From: Strongylocentrotus droebachiensis
Taxonomy: Eukaryota > Echinodermata > Echinoidea > Camarodonta > Strongylocentrotidae
DNA length: 64,000 nt
Direction of reading: 5' to 3'
NCBI GenBank assembly: GCA_035222895.1
Contig: JAVYIG010000641.1
Coordinates: forward strand, 124,001 to 188,000
The notes under the pieces are model-generated. The model did no database searches, was not told the DNA's origin, and saw only the letters and a list, made by a program, of their open reading frames with translations. Within the stretch, counting starts at the first letter, position 1; each line of letters begins with the position of its first letter. The translations under genes were made by a program, and so were the position numbers. This document shows positions 62,401-64,000 of the stretch, in pieces.

Positions 62401-62909
62401 CGTTTTCACTCAAATTTTCAGATTATCTTTAATTGTACATCTAGCATTGAAGTCACTACCTTAGCACCACTATCTCTCATCTGAACAATGTTACAAAGTC
62501 CCTTTAATTCAGACAACAAACTAGGAATTAAAACTACTTGGCCTGAGACACACAAAATGCAACTATTTGAAGACTTTTGAATTGTAAAGCAAACATTTAA
62601 TTATCTGTATTCATATTTTTTTTTTAAAGCAAGCACATGCTTTACCTAATCTTTGAAACTATATCACTAAACAATAAAATAAAGTGTAAATGTTCATACT
62701 ATTATAAATCATACTGGAGGTACTGGCTTGATTATCCAATGAGAAATGTGTTTGAACTTCTACCTTACCTGATCATCAAGGAGAATGTCTGACCGATGCG
62801 CTACACGCTGAACTCTGGTTAGTGGTAGACCACTGGATATCTTTCTGGGTTTACCCACAAAACTCCTCTCCCTACATCTTGTGTGACGTGCTTCAGCTAA
62901 CGTAGTCAT
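39016..62909 (-). CDS. Large HEAT-repeat protein (HEATR4-like candidate), 24 exons, N-terminus open
   Basis: CDS is the complement of the 24 exons listed separately, from 62769..62909 down to 39016..39217, 1158 codons from the first in-frame ATG. Every junction is GT/AG and every phase agrees across all 23 introns. Residues about 1-150 are helical and coiled-coil-like (VEVEQAAQSQGN, WLEDRMEHLLGRYRNEF). About 154-457 is a disordered, Arg- and Asp/Glu-rich region. About 458-740 is mixed, with a conserved-looking WIPIKKGEQ and PRISNDWNGDDPDGKE. About 742-1090 is an array of HEAT repeats (RRDAARHLGEL, VRYEAARSLMSIG, YRAAAAKLLVHIG, VRSEIANMMTSLGL, VRIQVIRTLADLGL). The tail is basic, Ser/Arg-rich. 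HEAT arrays are protein-binding scaffolds. The length and C-terminal HEAT placement suggest HEATR4, but this is from memory of the layout, not an alignment. The 62769 exon stays in frame upstream of the first ATG, so the true start may be outside the window. Confidence 0.85.
39500..40471. repeat. Composite repeat: ~150-bp tandem units, GGAC repeat, terminal palindromes
   Basis: Units begin at CATACATAA at about 39780, 39930, 40074 and 40225 (periods 150, 144 and 151), with degenerate units before 39780. The left side has a perfect 20-base palindrome at 39513-39532 (TTCGACTGCG and its complement) followed by ATGCCTCCGTCA. The right side has a GGACGGACG repeat (40366-40428) and ends in a hairpin TGCCTCCGG...AACGGAGGCA at 40443-40470. 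Units carry TGACCTTTGACC motifs. It is likely a mobile or satellite repeat; the class is not identified. Confidence 0.8.
40092..40111. promoter_or_regulatory. Stacked nuclear-receptor half-sites (DR1 spacing) in a repeat unit
   Basis: Three TGACCT half-sites lie head to tail, each separated by a single T (40092-40097, 40099-40104, 40106-40111). On the other strand this is AGGTCA-A-AGGTCA, the DR1 pattern known for HNF4, RXR heterodimers and COUP-TF. An identical stack lies at 40243-40262, and shorter ones at 39804-39816 and 39948-39960. Binding is not shown by the sequence alone. Confidence 0.4.
40859..41037 (-). CDS. HEAT gene exon 23
   Basis: The acceptor is ccttacag and the donor gtcagt, 179 nt. 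It encodes GVIGMKSERIQRQLLEMLEL, then DSCEYVRIQVIRTLADLGL and VMRALKSVERNEGALS. This is the last recognisable HEAT repeat. Confidence 0.9.
41450..41575 (-). CDS. HEAT gene exon 22
   Basis: The acceptor is tttgcag and the donor gtaagc, 42 codons, phase 0. It encodes EVRSEIANMMTSLGLKEPLC, then ELVEKRLFDEEDDERAHGVL. A HEAT repeat with the VRSE.AN..TSLGL pattern. Confidence 0.9.
42017..42099 (-). CDS. HEAT gene exon 21
   Basis: The acceptor is atttcag and the donor gtaagt, 83 nt. It encodes SKCMTNDDDEKMIFSIADKR then LYDDPSR. The D-P-S-R at the end leads into the helix B of the next exon. Confidence 0.87.
42604..42911. mobile_element. MITE-like element, CATACCTGCCAAC inverted repeats, 6-bp target duplication TTAGTG
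   Basis: The left end CATACCTGCCAAC and right end GTTGGCAGGTATG are exact complements, flanked by TTAGTG at 42598-42603 and 42912-42917. The 308-base interior is non-coding. It is in a HEAT intron, ending about 40 bases beyond the donor of exon 20. Confidence 0.88.
42959..43088 (-). CDS. HEAT gene exon 20
   Basis: The acceptor is catgcag and the donor gtaagt, 130 nt. It encodes SLEILVRQMHASEPAVVQMV, then LQYSSAWKYRAAAAKLLVHI. It contains a clear HEAT signature (W.YRAAAAKLL). Confidence 0.9.
43179..43347. mobile_element. Short TTAA MITE (internally deleted copy)
   Basis: The ends AGGTAATACAAAGTTCTGGG and its counterpart CCAAAACTTTGTATTACCT match the 500-base elements at 60585 and 63167. It is preceded by TTAA and followed by TCAA (a mutated TTAA). 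The middle of the longer copies is missing. Confidence 0.85.
43553..43805. mobile_element. CAGTCAAACCTG-type element with internal tandem units
   Basis: The right end CAGGTTTGACTG is followed by TA. The left end CGGTCAAATCTATC is a mutated match preceded by TA. Inside, a unit starting GGCCACT occurs at 43599, 43672 and 43749, containing CTCTCCGGTGGGAGATGATA in the first two. The TA flanks suggest a Tc1/mariner-type origin. Confidence 0.7.
44117..44296 (-). CDS. HEAT gene exon 19
   Basis: The acceptor is cactgcag and the donor gtaagc, 60 codons, phase 0. It encodes TEPQNRALVETLKKICGAEN, CAVCLGCLCVPDKQAKIKLM, LDSKDINVTAR. The Cys-rich patch (C-A-V-C-L-G-C-L-C) sits in a HEAT helix and need not bind metal. 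Confidence 0.88.
44671..44878 (+). mobile_element. tRNA-derived SINE, family A
   Basis: The head has an A-box-like ATAGCTCAGTTGGTAGAGCA, then GGTCTCATAATC like a tRNA anticodon arm and a B-box-like GGTTTGAAACC. A non-tRNA body follows (GGACCTAGAGCCGTCGGTCC, TTGCTTACTATAACAAGCAT) and an ACCACCACTAC tail. The same family is on the minus strand at 57467-57668. The copy is too degenerate to be a functional tRNA gene. Confidence 0.85.
44881..46247 (+). mobile_element. 5'-truncated non-LTR retrotransposon (LINE), RT C-terminal part
   Basis: An open frame from about 44883 to 45905 encodes the end of a reverse transcriptase. It begins WFRSYLTNRHQVV, has PQGSILGPILFMCYINDM and the catalytic LLLYADDSVLLYS, then the thumb and the typical C-terminal block (YDTRNSHF, FNGIQFWNSLPKHVK, FKSVLKQYL). 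It ends TAA. The 3' end has AATAAA followed by a (TCAA)n tail (46217-46247). It is truncated inside the RT domain, so it has no endonuclease and cannot move by itself. CR1/L2/Jockey-like by motif pattern; the clade needs a tree. It starts directly at the tail of the SINE. Confidence 0.9.
44883..45905 (+). pseudogene. Reverse transcriptase C-terminal fragment of the truncated LINE
   Basis: About 340 uninterrupted codons with an intact YADD box but lacking the fingers and most N-terminal RT motifs and any endonuclease. No stop or frameshift is seen in the remaining frame, suggesting a fairly young insertion. It lies antisense within a HEAT gene intron. Confidence 0.9.
46316..46638. repeat. Tandem duplication (~161 bp) covering the 3' part of HEAT exon 18 and adjoining intron
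   Basis: Copy 1 is about 46316-46476 and copy 2 about 46477-46638. Both contain GCATTGATTGTA, TAGCTGTAATGGCCGGCTCA and the exon end up to ACCACTGG. Differences include small indels and three amino-acid-altering sites. Confidence 0.88.
46371..46478 (-). pseudogene. Partial tandem copy of HEAT exon 18
   Basis: The last 36 codons of exon 18 and its gtgagc donor are repeated downstream in the transcript, as PVVKLIVQYLKDGSYQAKRD then VAESMIEARGAAFLSK. It lacks the exon's 5' half and acceptor. The one nearby AG (gaccag) would put it out of frame with the phase-0 neighbours and meet TAA. It is therefore probably a silent relic inside the intron, or an assembly-merged allele. Confidence 0.85.
46531..46713 (-). 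CDS. HEAT gene exon 18
   Basis: The acceptor is ttcctcag and the donor gtgagc, 61 codons, phase 0. It encodes LDHDDDGRVRYEAARSLMSI, then VPVVKLIVQYLKEGSYQAKR and MIKARGAAFLSK. It carries the classic HEAT signature D..VRYEAA..L. A partial tandem copy lies at 46371-46478. Confidence 0.92.
47110..47166 (-). CDS. HEAT gene exon 17 (57 nt)
   Basis: The acceptor is tctaacag and the donor gtaagt. It encodes HLGELDVIEDSVIEALTDR. It has the same length and phase as the preceding exon, and its start completes that exon's HEAT repeat. Confidence 0.87.
47200..47700 (-). other. Purine-rich stretch in HEAT intron
   Basis: About 500 bases of A/G-rich plus-strand sequence (GAAAGAGAAA-like, with a G run at 47417-47428) between exons 16 and 17. 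On the transcribed strand it is pyrimidine-rich. No coding potential is supported. Confidence 0.75.
47734..47790 (-). CDS. HEAT gene exon 16 (57 nt)
   Basis: The acceptor is cttttcag-like (ctttctttcag) and the donor gtgagt. It encodes HVLGMLSSDRVVERRDAAR, the helix A to B turn of a HEAT repeat (D..V.RRDAAR). Confidence 0.87.
48078..48136 (-). CDS. HEAT gene exon 15 (start of repeat domain)
   Basis: The acceptor is tccacag and the donor gtaggc, 59 nt. It encodes HQGSGKLLEKDEPRWKRVE, leading into the first HEAT helices. A second AG two bases downstream exists, but the phase requires the first. Confidence 0.82.
48920..49270. mobile_element. MITE-like element, CAGAGCTGCCAACC inverted repeats, 6-bp target duplication CATGCC
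   Basis: The ends CAGAGCTGCCAACC and GGTTGGCAGCTCTG are exact complements, flanked by CATGCC at 48914-48919 and 49271-49276. The 351-base interior has a long A run (about 49150-49210) and several AAAAAAAGGAAT-like units near the left end, with GGAAT/ATTCC motifs near the right. Confidence 0.88.
49538..49608 (-). CDS. HEAT gene exon 14
   Basis: The acceptor is tctgtag and the donor gtaaga, 71 nt. It encodes RRWRNVAVANAMATAQISAF then MGS. Phases complete Met before and Lys after. Confidence 0.83.
50008..50207 (-). CDS. HEAT gene exon 13
   Basis: The acceptor is cctgtag and the donor gtaagc, 200 nt, phase 0 to 2. It encodes NHEKFYPRISNDWNGDDPDG, then a Lys/Ser-rich segment (YKSKESKRKKSTKSALQKQ). 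The Lys-rich run could act as a nuclear localisation signal, but this is only compositional. Confidence 0.85.
50595..50819 (-). CDS. HEAT gene exon 12 (Pro-rich linker)
   Basis: The acceptor is atttcag and the donor gtaagt, 75 codons in phase 0. It encodes MESRKPPTKGDKTRPQTKMS, a Pro-rich stretch (YHPKPVPPPAVLPLTRT). A weaker copy of its upstream boundary region (GGAGTCTAGGAAATCTACGG) is seen near 50917-50936 in the intron. Confidence 0.85.
51138..51451. mobile_element. hAT-like non-autonomous element, 8-bp target duplication TAATGATC
   Basis: The ends CAGTGGCGGATCCAGG and CCTGGATCCGCGCCTG are inverted repeats, flanked by TAATGATC at 51130-51137 and 51452-51459. An 8-bp duplication and CAG...CTG ends are typical of hAT elements. 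The interior is rich in G and C runs and poly-A, with no transposase. Confidence 0.9.
51520..51653. mobile_element. Foldback element in HEAT intron
   Basis: The outer arms CAAATAATGAATG and CATTCATTATTTG are exact complements. The inner arms GATTAACATTCTATTCAAC and GTTGAATAGAATTAACGTTAATC are near complements around a short loop with GAGGCGTCAGCC. It has the same layout as the foldback at 33634-33773. Confidence 0.65.
52083..52117 (-). CDS. HEAT gene exon 11 (35 nt)
   Basis: The acceptor is cgtttag and the donor gtgagt. It encodes SVGSARSSPIQ. The odd 35-nt length is exactly what the flanking phases (1 and 0) require. Confidence 0.78.
52517..52794. mobile_element. GTTTCACAAAG inverted-repeat element, possible 5-bp duplication
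   Basis: The ends GGGGTGTTTCACAAAGATCC and GGATCTTTGTGAAACACCCC are exact complements. CCATA is present on both sides (or only TA, if the target site is TA). The interior (GGAGAGCCATTTG, AATATGAATGATTTGAATCA) is shared with the copy at 59885-60195. Confidence 0.85.
52810..52903 (-). CDS. HEAT gene exon 10
   Basis: The acceptor is gataatag and the donor gttagt, 94 nt. It encodes KVALDKIAERIHDIWGKMED, AADGAYLSHID, and leaves G, completed to Gly by the next exon. Confidence 0.82.
53198..53270 (-). mobile_element. Probable SINE 3' tail (AAT repeats)
   Basis: (AAT)n followed by AAGCGCTTTCCCAGTCTCAAAGCGCTACATGT resembles an inverted SINE tail. No head was found. Confidence 0.35.
53390..53398 (-). 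CDS. HEAT gene exon 9, candidate 9-nt microexon
   Basis: ATCGAAGGA (Ile-Glu-Gly) lies between a strong acceptor, tttcctgcag, and a consensus donor, gtaagt. As a 9-nt phase-0 exon it neither helps nor breaks the frame, so support rests on the two splice sites and on the smooth join AEEL-IEG-KVALDK. Confidence 0.55.
53430..53555. repeat. GA microsatellite next to the candidate microexon
   Basis: A GAGAGA tract with GGGAGAG interruptions. On the HEAT gene's strand it is a CT tract about 30 bases upstream of the microexon acceptor. The open frames across it are artefacts. Confidence 0.9.
54124..54244. mobile_element. Foldback element
   Basis: The arms TCACGAAACCGTCATAAGTAC and GTACTTATGACGGTTTCATGA are near-perfect complements and continue inward as AAGTTCACTGACATCCCATTGAAACG against CGTTTCAATGGGTTGTCGGTGAACTT. 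The loop is about 20 bases. It is non-coding and in a HEAT intron. Confidence 0.75.
54676..54726 (-). CDS. HEAT gene exon 8 (51 nt)
   Basis: The acceptor is catgtag and the donor gttagt. It encodes MAKLLPLRPVTAKAEEL, phase 0 at both ends. The small size and non-consensus donor lower confidence, but the reading continues sensibly into the next exons. Confidence 0.7.
55293..55451. mobile_element. CAGTCAAACCTG mariner-like MITE
   Basis: The ends CAGTCAAACCTG and CAGGTTTGACTG are exact complements with TA on both sides. The interior has GACCACCTGTCTACAAAGAC and CCCTTGGGTGGTCGCTATAG. It is the same family as 43553-43805, without the internal tandem units. Confidence 0.85.
55981..56048 (-). CDS. 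HEAT gene exon 7
   Basis: The acceptor is tgtttag and the donor gtaagt, 68 nt. It encodes PEIAAELPWIPIKKGEQMSD then VH, ending in phase 0. Confidence 0.85.
56492..56589 (-). CDS. HEAT gene exon 6
   Basis: The acceptor is atgttag and the donor gtaagt, 98 nt. It encodes FEYNDHREAISRENPMSYHN, then LGLAVCSSFIEP. Phases fit both neighbours (completes Lys, leaves G for Ala). Confidence 0.85.
56941..57222 (+). mobile_element. tRNA-derived SINE, family B
   Basis: The head starts TGCCGTGGTCAAGTAGTTG and closes with GGTTCGAGTCCCACCGCGGCA. The 5' TGCCGTG pairs with CGCGGCA as an acceptor stem, and GGTTCGAGTCC is a canonical B box. The body (GCTAGAGCGCCGTAATGG, AGCAAGGGTAATAATC) ends with GCGCAATATAAAAGC and ATTATTATC. 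It could be mistaken for a tRNA gene, but the long body marks it as a SINE. Confidence 0.88.
57308..57449 (-). CDS. HEAT gene exon 5 (acidic)
   Basis: The acceptor is gatttag and the donor gtaaga, 142 nt. It encodes IESTRETASVSSVSKREDG, then an Asp/Glu-rich run and AAYWESPHHK. A SINE ends only about 17 bases upstream of this acceptor. Confidence 0.82.
57467..57668 (-). mobile_element. tRNA-derived SINE, family A, abutting a HEAT acceptor
   Basis: On the minus strand: GGCGCGATAGCTCAGTTGAT, GGTCTCGTAATCCGG, B-box-like GGGTTCGAAACC, then the same body as the copy at 44671 and an ACCACCACTACTAC tail. It is in the sense orientation of the HEAT gene and ends about 17 bases before the exon 5 acceptor. 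Confidence 0.85.
58453..59221 (-). CDS. HEAT gene exon 4 (large disordered, charged exon)
   Basis: The acceptor is attacag and the donor gtgagc, 769 nt, phase 0 to 1. The exon starts PIQPRFVTEKKTRPG. It is Arg/Gly/Ser/Thr-rich, with RPKSILKPPRSHLTDDEDER near its start and a long Asp/Glu run near 58560-58590, and ends MTQESALSE. It is intrinsically disordered by composition. GC is higher than in the flanking introns, consistent with coding. Confidence 0.85.
59222..59632 (-). other. HEAT intron between exons 3 and 4
   Basis: A 411-base AT-rich intron. No repeat or element was recognised in it. Confidence 0.8.
59633..59803 (-). CDS. HEAT gene exon 3 (coiled coil)
   Basis: The acceptor is cgttag and the donor gtaaat, 57 codons, phase 0 at both ends: VVRKLSAELLYAKVEVEQ, AAARKRVVWLEDRMEHLLGR, NEFRLNSPL. 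Heptad-like Leu/Val spacing suggests a coiled coil. Confidence 0.85.
59885..60195. mobile_element. Decayed GTTTCACAAAG inverted-repeat element
   Basis: The left end GGGGTGTTTCACAAAGATTG and interior (GGAGAGCCATTTGTTG, CTTTTAAAATAACTTTTACA) match the element at 52517-52794. The right end is mutated (GGATCTTTATGAAGTTC). Confidence 0.75.
60585..61084. mobile_element. TTAA MITE, full-length copy
   Basis: The ends AGGTAATACAAAGTTTTGGG and CCAAAACTTTGTATTACCT are inverted, flanked by TTAA on both sides (60581-60584 and 61085-61088). The 500-base interior includes a TTTACCGGTGCTCCCGGTAA palindrome and is about as long as the copy at 63167. The TTAA target resembles piggyBac or Kolobok elements; no transposase is present. 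Confidence 0.9.
61441..61520 (-). repeat. Tandem duplication (period 40) of an exon end and its 5' splice site
   Basis: The unit at 61481-61515, covering the last coding bases of HEAT exon 2 and the gtaggtag donor, is repeated at 61441-61475 in the intron. Both carry the same donor. Confidence 0.92.
61489..61635 (-). CDS. HEAT gene exon 2 (helical region)
   Basis: The acceptor is ttccag, phase 0, 49 codons: ISLVKETQDALEKAMLMM..., NEVDRLKLQCDEMLLILK. It ends AAG before gtaggt. The last bases and the donor are duplicated 40 bases downstream in the transcript; use of the second donor would read into TGA, so the first is the functional one. Confidence 0.85.
61636..62768 (-). other. HEAT intron between exons 1 and 2 of the window
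   Basis: An AT-rich intron with a TTATTTATTTA run near 61660 and nothing else recognised. Confidence 0.75.
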
Positions 62910-62920
62910 ATTTACACCAT
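62769..62920 (-). CDS. HEAT gene exon 1 of window (possible start codon at 62909)
   Basis: The acceptor is ttctag and the donor gtaagg, 152 nt. It reads (x)AT-G-V-N-M-T-T-L-A-E-A-R-H-T-R, then SFVGKPRKISSGLPLTRVQR and SDILLDDQ. The in-frame ATG is at 62909-62907. The first ATG of the exon is out of frame and soon meets TAA. A clear acceptor and two leading bases that need a partner suggest an upstream exon. The start is therefore uncertain. Confidence 0.75.
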
Positions 62921-64000
62921 CTAGAATAAATAATTATATGATAATTGCAATATATATATTAATATTTTGAATAAATAGTGTATTAATCTAACATTAATTT
63001 GTTATATTTTGGGGTAAAATACAATTTATTGTAAAAAAAAATGTTCATTTACTGCAAGATTGCTGGCAGGAAAGACTGTATGAGTGCATGTTTATGCGTG
63101 TTCTCATCAAAACTTCAGAAATGATGGATCCACTGAGCTACGAAACACAACAGCCAGGATAGTTAAAGGTAATACAAAGTTTTGGGAAATTTTAAAAATT
63201 GGGTGAATAGTGAATCTTTACAATTTTGATATATTTGGATGCCCCTGTGGATGTATAATAAGCACTCAAAAAATTAGCCCCTAAAACACTTCTGTTTTCG
63301 AGAAAAATTGAATATGAACATTTACCGGTGCTCCCGGTAAATTTTGATAAATTTCAAATAGCGTCTATGGCCGTACAATGGTAGCTGCGACCATGAAAAT
63401 CTCAGAATATGTAGTTGTGATATATAATTTCCAAACGGGAATAGGTAATCGGTCGATTTTAGTCAAGAAACATTGTTTCATAGCTAAATTAACATCTTGA
63501 CCTTGAGAGGGAGCTATACAACATAAAGAGTTTATTATTTATAATTTCATAACTTTAGACTCGATTTCAACCGCGACAACGATCAATGAATATTGTAGGA
63601 AAGCATATGCTTCCAATATGTTAATTTGAACTAAATTCATGACCCCATACCAAAACTTTGTAATTACCTTTAATGCACCTCGAATCTATATCTACTACAT
63701 ATAGACTAGAGTCCGACCTAGACTATGTGTAGGGTGTCTGATCGCGCACCCCATGTTGTGTGCTAAAATCCTTCCCATAGACATTGCACGCATCCCTATG
63801 CAGTCTATGTGCATTGCGCGATCATGCAAAATTGGTTAATGATTTTATGAACAAATTTAAATTCAAACCTTTATTGCTCGTGATCCTGAAGGTGAAACTC
63901 AATAAATGAGATGTCATATGAAAGAGCAGGTTTTTCTCCATATTCCCCAAAGGACCGCACCCCCGAAATTCTAAAAATATCTTGGTCAAAACAGCGATTA
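62921..64000. other. Upstream flank or intron of HEAT gene, with one MITE
   Basis: I found no exon or promoter with confidence. A TTAA MITE occupies 63167-63669. The remaining sequence has no recognised feature. If the HEAT gene has earlier exons, this is an intron. Confidence 0.6.
63167..63669. mobile_element. TTAA MITE, full-length copy
   Basis: The ends AGGTAATACAAAGTTTTGGG and CCAAAACTTTGTAATTACCT are inverted, with TTAA at 63163-63166 and 63670-63673. It is closely similar along its whole length to 60585-61084, including the CCGGTGCTCCCGG palindrome. Confidence 0.9.

Overview
This is a window of animal nuclear DNA, most probably from a marine invertebrate deuterostome such as a sea urchin or other echinoderm. 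The phylum call is an inference from the AT-rich base composition, short exons in long introns, tRNA-derived SINEs ending in ATT repeats, and many small inverted-repeat transposons. Two protein-coding genes can be rebuilt from splice-compatible exons. They are convergent, with their 3' ends about 9.6 kb apart.

Plus strand, 5690-29430: the last four coding exons of a chromobox (Polycomb-type CBX) gene. The exon breaks inside the chromodomain are at the positions I expect from vertebrate CBX genes. The first coding exon, with the start of the chromodomain, lies upstream of the window. The long last exon encodes a His-rich, basic and then strongly acidic low-complexity tail in which I cannot find the usual C-terminal Pc box.

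Minus strand, 62920-39016: 24 coding exons of a large HEAT-repeat protein, at least 1158 residues from the first in-frame Met in the window. All splice phases agree. The N-terminal half is coiled-coil and disordered (one 769-base acidic/basic exon), and the C-terminal third is an array of HEAT repeats. The layout resembles HEATR4, but I cannot prove orthology. Notable details are a 9-nt microexon, a tandemly duplicated 5' splice site, a tandem partial copy of a HEAT exon, and a SINE ending about 17 bases from a 3' splice site.

The rest is intron or intergenic DNA. The plus-strand gene has introns of 1.3, 14.8 and 6.2 kb with mostly simple repeats. The HEAT gene's introns and 3' flank are full of transposons: three elements with related inverted repeats (CTGCCAAC core) and exact 6-bp target duplications, three TTAA-flanked MITEs, one hAT-like element with an 8-bp duplication, mariner-like CAGTCAAACCTG elements, GTTTCACAAAG elements, two tRNA-SINE families, a 5'-truncated LINE with an intact reverse-transcriptase C-terminal frame, and several foldbacks. 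A ~150-bp tandem repeat near the HEAT gene 3' end carries stacked TGACCT half-sites in DR1 spacing. I saw no CRISPR array, operon, rRNA gene or clear stand-alone tRNA gene. No single new biological system stands out; the most interesting items are the chromobox architecture, the exon and splice-site duplications, the 6-bp-TSD family and the DR1-bearing satellite.
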